Source of the DNA: Sedimentisphaerales bacterium
GTDB taxonomy: Bacteria > Planctomycetota > Phycisphaerae > Sedimentisphaerales > SM23-30
NCBI GenBank assembly: GCA_016930855.1
Contig: JAFGFX010000086.1
Span: 1-33,278 of the forward strand
Length of the DNA: 33,278 nucleotides
Reading direction: 5' to 3'
Positions 9,641-17,844 of this stretch are shown here, piece by piece; the first letter of the stretch is position 1; each line of letters begins with the position of its first letter. The translations under genes were made by a program, and so were the position numbers. The notes beneath the pieces were generated by a model. The model was not told the origin of the DNA, did no database searches, and worked only from the letters and a program-made list of their open reading frames with translations.

Positions 9641-10814
9641 ATTGCCGTGGCCACCGGGGCAGCCGGGGCAAAGCCGGCCGTACGTCATTGCCGAGGCGGG
9701 CGTCAACCACAACGGCCGGATCGAGATGGCGTCTCAACTGATCGACGCCGCCCGGCGGGCGGGGGCCGACTGCGTCAAGTTCCAGGCCTACAGTACCTCG
9801 GAACTGGTCACCCGCTCCTCCGCCAAGGCCGACTACCAACAGGCCTGCGGCCCCGCCGGGGAAAGCCAGTTCGAGATGCTTCAGCGCTATGAGCTACCGG
9901 TCGAGGCCTTCGGCCGGCTGAAGGCATATTGCGACAAGCAAGGCCTGGATTTTCTGGTGACGCCCTTTTCACCCCGCTGGGTGAATCTGCTGGAGGAACT
10001 GCACGTCAGCGCCTACAAGATCGGCTCGGGCAACCTGTGCCATCCGGACCTGCTGGAGGCCGTGGGGCGAACCGGCAAGTGCGTGTTCGTCTCCAAGGGC
10101 ATGGCGAGCCTGGCCCAATCCGATCGGGCCCTGCAGGCGCTGCGCCGGGCGGGCTGTAGCTGGATCTGCCTGCTCCACTGCATCAGCTCCTACCCGACGC
10201 CGATAGAGGACGCCCACCTGCGGACCATCGGCATGCTCGCTGCGCATACCGGCCTGCCGATTGGGTTCTCCGATCACACGCGCCAGATCGAAACGGGACT
10301 GCTGGCGGTCAACGCGACGGCCGTCGTCCTGGAGAAACATCTGACCCTGGATAACACGCTGGCCGGGCCCGATCACGCCATGAGTCTAACACCCGACCAG
10401 TTGGCCGAATATATCCGCCTGGCCCGTCATCTGGGAACAATCCCCCCCGAAAAACGCCAGCGATACATTGACCAGGACGAGCATCTGGCGGCGATGTGGG
10501 CCGTCGCCGCCGGCGACGCTCTAACGGAGCCGCTGCCTGCCGAACGCCGACTCAAAACGGTCGCGGGCCTGAGCGTGGTGGCCGCCTACCCCATCGGCCG
10601 GGGCACTATGATCGCGCCGGCCATGCTGACGATCAAGCGGCCCGGCAGCGGCATCCCCCCTGATCAACGCCATCTAATCATCGGCCGCATTGCGGCCAGG
10701 GACATCGGTGAGGATCAACCAATCGAATGGGACGACATCGACAAGGACACCGGCCCGGCAGCCGCGCCGGGATCGGCCGGCAGTCCCAGAATCTCGAAGG
10801 TGGAGAACCTGTGA
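9621..10814 (+). CDS. neuB: N-acetylneuraminate/legionaminate synthase family protein with C-terminal SAF domain
   Basis: PYVIAEAGVNHNGRIEMASQLIDAARRAGADCVKFQAY, ESQFEMLQRYEL, YKIGSGNL, LLHCISSYPTPIEDAHLRTI, IGFSDHT, VLEKHLTLDNTLAGPDHAMSL, SAF-like tail VVAAYPIGRGTMIAPAMLTIKRPGSGI. Overlaps the 3' end of the preceding ORF. Confidence 0.92.
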   Translation: MPQVRNELPWPPGQPGQSRPYVIAEAGVNHNGRIEMASQLIDAARRAGADCVKFQAYSTSELVTRSSAKADYQQACGPAGESQFEMLQRYELPVEAFGRLKAYCDKQGLDFLVTPFSPRWVNLLEELHVSAYKIGSGNLCHPDLLEAVGRTGKCVFVSKGMASLAQSDRALQALRRAGCSWICLLHCISSYPTPIEDAHLRTIGMLAAHTGLPIGFSDHTRQIETGLLAVNATAVVLEKHLTLDNTLAGPDHAMSLTPDQLAEYIRLARHLGTIPPEKRQRYIDQDEHLAAMWAVAAGDALTEPLPAERRLKTVAGLSVVAAYPIGRGTMIAPAMLTIKRPGSGIPPDQRHLIIGRIAARDIGEDQPIEWDDIDKDTGPAAAPGSAGSPRISKVENL

Positions 10815-12100
10815 GTCATGCCCAGAAAAAACACGTAGGGTTTGTAGCCACCCGCCTGGCCGGCAACGACGGGGTCTCGCTGGAATGCGCCAAATGGGCC
10901 TCGGTCTTCGAGCGGGAGGGATTTTCCTGTTTCTACTATGCCGGCGAGCTGGACCGGCCGCCGGAGCGGTCGCTGCCGGTGCCGGAGGCGCACTTCCAGC
11001 ACCCGGCGATCCGGCAACTGCAGGAGGAATGCTTCGGCGCCGCCCGGCGCCGCCGGGAGGTGACCCGTCAGATCCAGCAGCTCAAGGACCTTTTAAAAGA
11101 AAGCCTCTATGCCTTCCTGGAACGATTCGATATTTCTCTGCTGGTCATCGAGAACGCCCTGACGATCCCGATGAACCTGCCGCTGGGTCTGGGGCTGACC
11201 GAGCTGATCAGCGAGACCGGCATCCCCACGATCGCCCATCACCACGATTTCTTCTGGGAGCGGCAGCGGTTCTTGAGCAACTGCGTCTGGGACTACCTGA
11301 ACATGGCCTTTCCGCCGCACCTGCCCAGCATCCGCCACGTGGTGATCAACTCCAGCGCCGACAACCAGCTCAGCCTGCGCACGGGGATCTCGCCGACGCT
11401 GATCCCCAACGTCATGGACTTCGAGTCGCCGCCGCCCGCGCCGAATCACTACGCGGCGGACATCCGGGCGTCCCTGGGCATCGCCCGGGGCGAATACTTC
11501 GTGCTGCAGCCGACCCGGATCATCCGCCGCAAGGGGATCGAGCACGCCGTCGAGCTGGTCAGTCGGCTGGGGTTGCCGGCCCGTCTAATAATCTCCCACG
11601 CCGCCGGCGACGAAGGCCACGAGTACGAGCAGCGAATCCGCAGTTACGCCCGCCTGCTGCAAACGAACACGCTGTTCGTCTCCGATCTGATCCGGCAGCA
11701 GCGCGGCCGCACGCAAGAGGGCCAAAAGCAATACACCCCCTTCGACATCTACCCCTATTGCGACCTGGTGACCTATCCGTCCGACTTCGAGGGGTTCGGC
11801 AACGCCTTCCTGGAGGCGGTCTATTTCCGCAAACCCCTCGTGCTCAACACCTACTCGATCTACACCTACGACATCAAACCGAAGGGCTTCCGGGCGATCG
11901 AGCTGCACGGCTACGTCACCGAGGAAAGCCTCCAGCAGACCCGCTCGGTGCTGCAGGATGAGCACCTGCGTCGGGAGATGGTCGATCACAATTACCAGCT
12001 CGCCCGGCGCTACTACTCATATGCCGTGCTGCGCTGCCGCCTGCGGTCGCTCATCCACGACTGCCTCGGTGTTAGATACGCCGGCCTCGACGCCGGATAA
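10811..12100 (+). CDS. GT4-like glycosyltransferase
   Basis: GTG start overlapping the neuB stop (GTGA). FVATRLAGNDGVSLECAKWA, VLQPTRIIRRKGIEHAVELVSRLG, YCDLVTYPSDFEGFGNAFLEAVYFRKPLVLNTYSIY (typical GT4 C-terminal donor site). Confidence 0.85.
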   Translation: MSHAQKKHVGFVATRLAGNDGVSLECAKWASVFEREGFSCFYYAGELDRPPERSLPVPEAHFQHPAIRQLQEECFGAARRRREVTRQIQQLKDLLKESLYAFLERFDISLLVIENALTIPMNLPLGLGLTELISETGIPTIAHHHDFFWERQRFLSNCVWDYLNMAFPPHLPSIRHVVINSSADNQLSLRTGISPTLIPNVMDFESPPPAPNHYAADIRASLGIARGEYFVLQPTRIIRRKGIEHAVELVSRLGLPARLIISHAAGDEGHEYEQRIRSYARLLQTNTLFVSDLIRQQRGRTQEGQKQYTPFDIYPYCDLVTYPSDFEGFGNAFLEAVYFRKPLVLNTYSIYTYDIKPKGFRAIELHGYVTEESLQQTRSVLQDEHLRREMVDHNYQLARRYYSYAVLRCRLRSLIHDCLGVRYAGLDAG

Positions 12101-12153
12101 TCAGGCTGTCGCGCCGGACAGCGGCTCCAAACCGGCCCAAGGACGGATCGTTC

Positions 12154-13308
12154 ATGCCGCCGACCAAACACAAACGGATCGTCGCCGTCGTCACCGGGGC
12201 CCGCTCGGACTACGGGATCCTCCGGCCGGTCCTGAGCGCCATCGCCGCCCATCCCCGCATGGAGCTCAAGCTGCTGGTCACCGGCATGCACCTGCTGCGC
12301 CGGTTCGGCTATACGGTCCGGCAGATCGAGCAAGACGGCTGGCCCATCGCCGGCCGGATCCGCCTGCAGGGCGAGCGGGACGATCCGATAACCCAGGGCC
12401 GCGGCCTGGGCCGGGCCATTACGGGCCTGACCGACGCCCTGGCCGCCTGCCGGGCACAGATCGTGCTGGTGCTGGGCGACCGGATCGAGGCCTTCGCCGC
12501 CGCCGCCGCCGCCACGGCCAGCAACCGCATCCTGGCCCACATCCACGGCGGCGACGCGGCCGTTGGGGTCCAGGACGACGCCTACCGCCACGCGATTACG
12601 AAGCTGGCGCACGTGCATTTTGCCGCGTCCAGCGAGGCCAAACGGCGGCTCAAGCGGCTGGGAGAGCCCGATTTTCGTATTTATCAGACCGGCTCACCCG
12701 CGGTCGATAATTTATCCCGGTTGATTTGCCGGGACGAGCGGCTGCTGGGCGAATGGGCCGGTTTCGATGTCCGCGAGGATTTTCTCCTGGTTCTGCAGCA
12801 TCCCGCCGGCGGCTCGGGTGTAGAGGAGGAAAGGCGGATGAGGCAAACCTTGGCCGCCTGCCGCCATAAAGACATGTATACCATAGCTTTATATCCCAAC
12901 AGCGATCCGGGCTTTTCCGGGATCCTGCGGGCCGCCCGGCGGGAAAGCCGCCGGAAGCGATTCCGACTGCTCAGGAGCGTGCCACGGGAGATCTATCTGG
13001 GCCTCTTGGAGCGCTGCCGGATATTGGTGGGCAACAGTTCCAGTGGTTTAATTGAGGCGGGTTACCTAAATGTCGATGTTATCAACGTCGGACCGCGTCA
13101 GCTCGGCAGGCCGCGTAGCCCGAACGTTCGGGATGTCCCCTACGGCCCGCCGGTGAACAAGGCCGTCGCCGAGGCCTTGGGGCGGCGCCGAACGCCTCGC
13201 CGCCGCCGATCGCTGTATGGAGACGGCAACAGTGGCCGCCGGATCGCCGCGATCCTGGCCCGGCTGCCGGACGATGCTTGTTGGAGGCAAAAACGGATTG
13301 CCTATTGA
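12154..13308 (+). CDS. neuC: UDP-N-acetylglucosamine 2-epimerase (hydrolysing), NeuC type
   Basis: VVTGARSDYGILRPVL, LLVTGMHL, LVLGDRIEAFAAA, LAHIHGGDAAVGVQDDAYRHAITKLAHVHFAAS, VGNSSSGLIEAGYLNVDVINVGPRQLGR. Confidence 0.9.
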   Translation: MPPTKHKRIVAVVTGARSDYGILRPVLSAIAAHPRMELKLLVTGMHLLRRFGYTVRQIEQDGWPIAGRIRLQGERDDPITQGRGLGRAITGLTDALAACRAQIVLVLGDRIEAFAAAAAATASNRILAHIHGGDAAVGVQDDAYRHAITKLAHVHFAASSEAKRRLKRLGEPDFRIYQTGSPAVDNLSRLICRDERLLGEWAGFDVREDFLLVLQHPAGGSGVEEERRMRQTLAACRHKDMYTIALYPNSDPGFSGILRAARRESRRKRFRLLRSVPREIYLGLLERCRILVGNSSSGLIEAGYLNVDVINVGPRQLGRPRSPNVRDVPYGPPVNKAVAEALGRRRTPRRRRSLYGDGNSGRRIAAILARLPDDACWRQKRIAY

Positions 13309-13398
13309 GGCCGTTAAGCGAATTCGAGGCGAACGGCCAGGCCCGGGAGTTTTTACGCCCGGGTGGCGAATTTTGCCAGAGCCTATAAGGGAGTAAAC

Positions 13399-14247
13399 GT
13401 GACTGCATCACCAGCCGAAAAGATTGCCGGTAAAATCCCTGAGCTGTCCACCCTGCCGCAGGTGACCATGCGGATCATCCAGGTCGTTCAGGATCCGCGC
13501 AGCACGGCGAACGACCTGCACAAGATTGTATGCAACGATCCGGCGCTGTCCGCCCGGGTTCTGCGGGTCGTGAATTCCGCCTTTTACGGCCTGCCCGGCC
13601 AGATCGGCAGCATCGACCGGGCCATCATGCTTTTGGGCCTCAACGCCGTGAAAAACATCGCCATCGCCGCCTCGCTTTCGAAGATGTTCAAGAAGCTGAC
13701 CCCCTGCGACGACCTGACCGGCAGGGACCTCTGGACCCACAGTGTCGCCGTGGGCGCCACCAACAAGCTGATCACCACGGCCATGGGCCTGGCCCTGCCG
13801 GACGAGGCCTTCCTGGCGGGCTTGATCCACGACATCGGGCTGGTGGTCGAATTGCAGGCCGAAGGCAGCGAGCTGATCCAGATCGTCCAGCAGACCAAGG
13901 CGGGGCTAACCTTTTGCCAGGCCGAGCACAACGTGCTGGGCACCGATCATCAGGAAATCGGCATGGTCCTCACCCAGCGCTGGAAGTTCCCCCGCTCATT
14001 CCAGTACGTGGCCGGCTACCATCACCGCCCCGGGGACCTGGCCCAGGAAAACCGGCTGCTGGCCGTGGTGACGCACCTGTCGGACTGCATCTGTGCCCGG
14101 CGGGAACTGGGGATCCAGATCACCGTGGCCGGCAAATGCCCCGAGCCGGAATTCGTCCGGGAAATCGGGCTGCCCCAGGCCAAGCTGGAAGAAATCTCCG
14201 AGATGATCGAAAGCGAGCTGGAGACCGTGCGGTCGCTGATCGAGTAG
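13399..14247 (+). CDS. HDOD domain protein
   Basis: IPELSTLPQVTMRIIQVVQDPRSTANDLHKIVCNDPALSARVLRVVNSAFYGLPGQIGSIDRAIMLLGLNAVKNIAI is a canonical HDOD signature. GTG start chosen at 13399; GGGAG SD-like sequence upstream. Confidence 0.9.
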   Translation: MTASPAEKIAGKIPELSTLPQVTMRIIQVVQDPRSTANDLHKIVCNDPALSARVLRVVNSAFYGLPGQIGSIDRAIMLLGLNAVKNIAIAASLSKMFKKLTPCDDLTGRDLWTHSVAVGATNKLITTAMGLALPDEAFLAGLIHDIGLVVELQAEGSELIQIVQQTKAGLTFCQAEHNVLGTDHQEIGMVLTQRWKFPRSFQYVAGYHHRPGDLAQENRLLAVVTHLSDCICARRELGIQITVAGKCPEPEFVREIGLPQAKLEEISEMIESELETVRSLIE

Positions 14248-14282
14248 GCGGCCGTACGCCGCCCGGCCCGAGCGAATGAGAA

Positions 14283-14353
14283 GCCGTTTCACGACCTACC
14301 CTCAACGGTGGTATTACTGCTGATAACGCCGGTTGACGAGGTTGTGAAACGGC
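14283..14353 (+). other. 71-nt long imperfect hairpin (possible structured 3' UTR/sRNA element)
   Basis: Left arm GCCGTTTCACGACCT (14283-14297) pairs with AGGTTGTGAAACGGC (14339-14353); TCAAC (14302-14306) with GTTGA (14332-14336); GGTGGTATTA (14307-14316) with TGATAACGCC (14321-14330), apical loop CTGC. About 29 pairs counted by hand, including a few G-U. Confidence 0.8.
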
Positions 14354-14399
14354 CTCTAGAGAAACGAATCAACCATCGGAATCAGGAGGCATTCCGTCA

Positions 14400-14428
14400 G
14401 ACGGTCGCCTGCGCGGCCGTCTTTTTTT
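14400..14428 (+). terminator. intrinsic (Rho-independent) terminator
   Basis: GACGGTCGC-CTGC-GCGGCCGTC: 9-bp stem (one G-U), 4-nt loop, immediately followed by TTTTTTT. Confidence 0.85.
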
Positions 14429-14578
14429 GCGCGGCAGAAGCTCCGGAATCCCCGCCGCTCGGCTTTTTCCCTTTTTGACGATTTTTCCATAAATTCGCCC
14501 TTCGATCCGCCCGAAACATAGCAGGGAGAAACAGGGGCTAGATCCTCGTGTCGCCTGGTTTGCGGAGGAAGGTTTAAC

Positions 14579-14974
14579 ATGTCAGCTGCTTCGGACCGTC
14601 GCCGAGAACGTCGGATTCGCTTTTCCTGGCCGCTGTGGTTCGGGTACGATCCCAACGGCCAACTCCTGCAGGGCAAGGTCGCCGATTTGAGTCGAAGCGG
14701 CGTGGCATTTCTGACCGCCCACGATCAAGCCCCGGCGCCGGGATCCCACGTACTGACCCGTTTCAGTTATCCGCTCGAACGCGACACCCGATTCGCCATG
14801 GGAAGCTATCTTCATTGGGCCGAAGTGCTCCGTTGCGACGAGGCGGCCTACGGCCAGAGGCGGGTGGCCATGCGCCTGCACCAGCCGCTGCCCGGTGAAT
14901 TCGCTCCCGTCGACCGAACGCCCGACAAGGCCGAAGCCCCGGAGCCCGCCGCCGAGCAGTTGTGTTCCGTATAA
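14579..14974 (+). CDS. PilZ domain protein (putative c-di-GMP receptor)
   Basis: RRRERRIRFSWPL followed by GKVADLSRSGVAF, matching RxxxR ... (D/N)xSxxG; SD GGAGGAAGG upstream. Confidence 0.8.
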   Translation: MSAASDRRRERRIRFSWPLWFGYDPNGQLLQGKVADLSRSGVAFLTAHDQAPAPGSHVLTRFSYPLERDTRFAMGSYLHWAEVLRCDEAAYGQRRVAMRLHQPLPGEFAPVDRTPDKAEAPEPAAEQLCSV

Positions 14975-15337
14975 CGCCCCGGCCGCCGGAATCCGCGCCG
15001 AGGGAAAATCGCCCGCCGGCATCCCACTTACCGGACCGTCACCCCGTCACGACCGGCACAACCTGCCAGTTTCTTTAGGCAATCCTCCGGCGTCGGCCGC
15101 CGGGAATTTGCCCATCTTTCCAACATATTTTATACTGAACCAGAAGCCCCAGCGCCGTTGGGCATGACCGCATACACCGCCTCGATCCGCAGCACCAAGG
15201 GAGCATCGATCCACGGTTGCCCCGGAACCCTTGGCCGGGCTCGGCGAATCGGCGGTCCCGGATGCGGGCGGTGAGGCCCGTTATCGGGCGCTGAGCGATC
15301 CCGAATCAACGTCCGGATCATCGGAAAGGGTACGAAC

Positions 15338-16492
15338 ATGAAACGACAACGACGAAAACAGCCGATCCGACGTTGCGCGCTGATCATCGCGCGCGGCCTT
15401 TGGGTTGTCGTGCGCTGTCTGTTTCGCATCATGACGTATCGCGTGATCCGCCTGGGCGAGTACCGCCGGCCTCGTTTCACGGCCACGCCGCGCGGCGCCG
15501 GTGAACTTGGTCCGCAGAACGAGCGCTCCCGCCGCCGCGCCTGGCTCCAGTCGGTTATCTTCTGGCGCCTGCTGCGGCCGGTGGCCCTGCGGCTGCTGGT
15601 GCTGCCGCCGTTGTTGTTCGTCAGTCTGGCCCTGATCGTCTGCATCAGTGTTAGAACCGGACGAACGGAGATTCGGCAGTTCCCGGACGGCATGCGCCTG
15701 TGTTATCAACCGGTCGAATTCCACAGCGAGGACGGCACGCTTCTGCGGGGCTGGTTCATCCCGTCGCTCAAGCCGGAGGACGTGCTGCGCGAGGGGGACC
15801 GCCTGCTGCGGCAGCAGCGGCCGGGCGTGGTGCTCTGCCACGGCCTGGGGACCAACCGGGGCCAGCTGCTTTCACTGGCGGCCCATCTGAACCAGGAGGG
15901 ATTCGAGGTGCTGCTGTTCGACTTTCGCGGCTGCGGCGCCAGCGACGGGCAGATCCACAGTTTCGGCCTGCGGGAGCGAAACGACGTCCTGGCGGCGGTG
16001 CATTTTCTGGCCGACCGCGGCAGCGTGGATCGCAACCGCATCGCGGTGGTCGGCCAGGACGTGGGGGGATTCGCGGCGCTGGGCGCCTCGGTGCGCGATT
16101 ACAGCATCCGCGCGCTGGTCCTGGCGGACGTGGACCGGGATATGCGCACGGCGATCGGCCGGCGACTGGGGGAATCGCGCTTTTGGTGCGACTGGTTCAC
16201 GCTGGCGTACCTACGCGGCTACCAGACCTATTTCCGGGCCAGCGAGCGGCAACTCTCCGCGGAGGGCATGGCCGAATCCCTCAGCGAGACCCAGCGGCTC
16301 TTGATCATCGCCCCCCACAACGACGCCAGCCTGAAGGATTCGGCCGGCCGGATCATCAAACAATCCAAGGCCCAGGCCGAACTGCTTCTTATCGAGGAAC
16401 TCTATCCCAGCACCCTGATGGACGCCAGCAAGGTCGGTCCGGCCATCGCGGATTTCCTGCGGCGCAGCCTGGCTCCTCCCGACGCCGCCTGA
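15338..16492 (+). CDS. membrane-anchored alpha/beta-hydrolase-fold protein, catalytic residues atypical
   Basis: N-terminal hydrophobic segment LLVLPPLLFVSLALIVCISV; hydrolase-type core VVLCHGLGTNRGQLLSLAAHLNQEGFEVLLFDFRGCGASDG, IAVVGQDVGGFAALGAS, LLIIAPHNDASL. Confidence 0.75.
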   Translation: MKRQRRKQPIRRCALIIARGLWVVVRCLFRIMTYRVIRLGEYRRPRFTATPRGAGELGPQNERSRRRAWLQSVIFWRLLRPVALRLLVLPPLLFVSLALIVCISVRTGRTEIRQFPDGMRLCYQPVEFHSEDGTLLRGWFIPSLKPEDVLREGDRLLRQQRPGVVLCHGLGTNRGQLLSLAAHLNQEGFEVLLFDFRGCGASDGQIHSFGLRERNDVLAAVHFLADRGSVDRNRIAVVGQDVGGFAALGASVRDYSIRALVLADVDRDMRTAIGRRLGESRFWCDWFTLAYLRGYQTYFRASERQLSAEGMAESLSETQRLLIIAPHNDASLKDSAGRIIKQSKAQAELLLIEELYPSTLMDASKVGPAIADFLRRSLAPPDAA

Positions 16493-16704
16493 CGGCCGGG
16501 TGATGGAGGAGTATCGGCCGGCGTTGCTCCCATCAAAAAGAGCCCCTCTCCACGTCCGCACCCGTAAGTGTCGCCCCCGGGAAGATTTGTCTGGCCGCAG
16601 TTTGCCTGGGCAGGATTGACCGCCTTATAACTCCTAAGATCATGAGCAACAGAGGCAATAAGCCACCCGAGCAGGGCCATTTGCCCTCATTTTGTTAGAC
16701 GCCC

Positions 16705-17640
16705 TTAGAATCCGCCCCGGCCGGGCACGCCGAAGCGCCCCTGGTTCAACCGGTTAATCAGACTGCTACCGCTGCCGGAGCCGCTGCCGTAGGAACCGCC
16801 ATAGGAACCGCTGCGGCCGTAGTTGCCGCCACCATAGTTGCCCATGCCGCTGCCATAGCCGCCGTAGCTGCCGCCGCCGTAGTTGCCCATACCGCCACCG
16901 TAGTTACCCATGCCGCCGCCGTAGCCGCCGAAGTTCTGCATGCTACTCTGCGGTTGTAGCAGGTCTGCGACATAATAATCCCGGACATATTCGCGCCGGG
17001 TAATTTGGTCTTGCAGGTTGATCTCCAGCACCTCCCGGTCCACCGTCCAATCCAGTTTTTCCGCCCGGCCGCTGGAGGCATAGGCCAGAACGGCATCGAT
17101 CACCTTCTCCACCGGGACGTTATCCAGCTTGATCGTGACCGGATCCTCCTGCTCGAAACCGGCGACCTGCAGTGCCGGCCAGTATACCAGGATGTTGACA
17201 TCCAGCCGCTGGCGCAGATCGCGGAACACCGCCGCCAGCGGCGCGTCCTGGTAATCCACGGAAATCCGCAGCTCATCAAGATGCTGCAACGGATTCGCGA
17301 CCCGGCGGGCGGCCGCCTGCCGCGCAAGGGTTGCGATCCGGCCCGGATTGGGCGCAGGAGTATTCGACCGGTTGTTTTCGACCATTGAAGTAGCCGGCGG
17401 CATCTCGGCCGGCGCCGCCGGTCTCGGCCCGGCCGCCGGGATCTTCGCCGGCAGTGTCTTTCCGGCGATATTGGCCTGGATGGGTCCGCACAGCACCCGG
17501 CTGGGCGCTGCGGCCGTCGGCGGGGACTGGGCCGCCAGCGGCGCCAGCAGGGCAATTCCCAGCACGGCCCAGGACATTAAGACAACACCGAAAAGGCGTT
17601 TGGCACCATTACGACGGGGGAAATAATCCGACCGGCACAT
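16705..17640 (-). CDS. secreted/membrane protein with STN/secretin-N-like domain and Gly/Tyr-rich repetitive C-terminus
   Basis: ATG at 17640 with SD GGAGGTGA; signal-like LFGVVLMSWAVLGIALLAPLAAQ; DAPLAAVFRDLRQRLDVNILVYWPAL...VTIKLDNVPVEKVIDAVLAYA...DREVLEINL resembles STN domains; C-terminus of GGYGGGMGNYGGG-type repeats. Confidence 0.65.
   Translation of the reverse strand: MCRSDYFPRRNGAKRLFGVVLMSWAVLGIALLAPLAAQSPPTAAAPSRVLCGPIQANIAGKTLPAKIPAAGPRPAAPAEMPPATSMVENNRSNTPAPNPGRIATLARQAAARRVANPLQHLDELRISVDYQDAPLAAVFRDLRQRLDVNILVYWPALQVAGFEQEDPVTIKLDNVPVEKVIDAVLAYASSGRAEKLDWTVDREVLEINLQDQITRREYVRDYYVADLLQPQSSMQNFGGYGGGMGNYGGGMGNYGGGSYGGYGSGMGNYGGGNYGRSGSYGGSYGSGSGSGSSLINRLNQGRFGVPGRGGF
16755..16940 (-). 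repeat. Gly/Tyr/Asn/Ser-rich degenerate codon repeat encoding (GGYGGGMGNYGGG...)n
   Basis: Translated: GGYGGGMGNYGGGMGNYGGGSYGGYGSGMGNYGGGNYGRSGSYGGSYGSGSGSGS. Confidence 0.8.
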
Positions 17641-17650
17641 ACCTTCACCT

Positions 17651-17692
17651 CCCAACCACCCCTACCGCCCCCTGCAACCCCCAGCTACCCCC
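17651..17692 (-). promoter_or_regulatory. G-quadruplex-forming array in the 5' leader of the Gly/Tyr-rich protein gene
   Basis: Minus strand: GGGGG-TAGCT-GGGGG-TTGCA-GGGGG-CGGTA-GGGG-TGGTT-GGG; five G-runs separated by four 5-nt loops. Confidence 0.8.
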
Positions 17693-17704
17693 ACGCTATG
17701 GATA

Positions 17705-17733
17705 ATTATAACCGATTTTTGCCGCCGGGGCAA
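17705..17733 (-). promoter_or_regulatory. sigma70-like promoter upstream of the Gly/Tyr-rich protein gene
   Basis: Minus strand: TTGCCC (17733-17728), 17-bp spacer, TATAAT (17710-17705). Confidence 0.65.
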
Positions 17734-17844
17734 CCGGTAGATTCCAATAAAACTGTCGATCCTGGCTTAAAAAATGGCCTGGTTTGGCCTATGGCATCGG
17801 TTTTGCGAACCGGAATTTCTCACCCGATTATGCCCGCTGGCAGT

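Noticed and set aside
12496-12520. (GCC)n run in neuC
   Set aside because: Short in-frame Ala codon run in a high-GC gene; unremarkable.
14283-14353. Integron attC site interpretation of the long hairpin
   Set aside because: Outer ends lack the R''/R' (RYYYAAC/GTTRRRY) core sites, and there is no integrase or cassette array nearby.
14356-14676. 106-aa minus-strand ORF across the hairpin/terminator region and PilZ start
   Set aside because: No motif, overlaps the terminator and PilZ 5' end; best explained as chance.
16673-16687. AGGGC-CATTT-GCCCT hairpin between the convergent hydrolase and Gly-rich genes as a terminator
   Set aside because: Only a 5-bp stem and an interrupted T-rich tail (CATTTTGTT); too weak to annotate.
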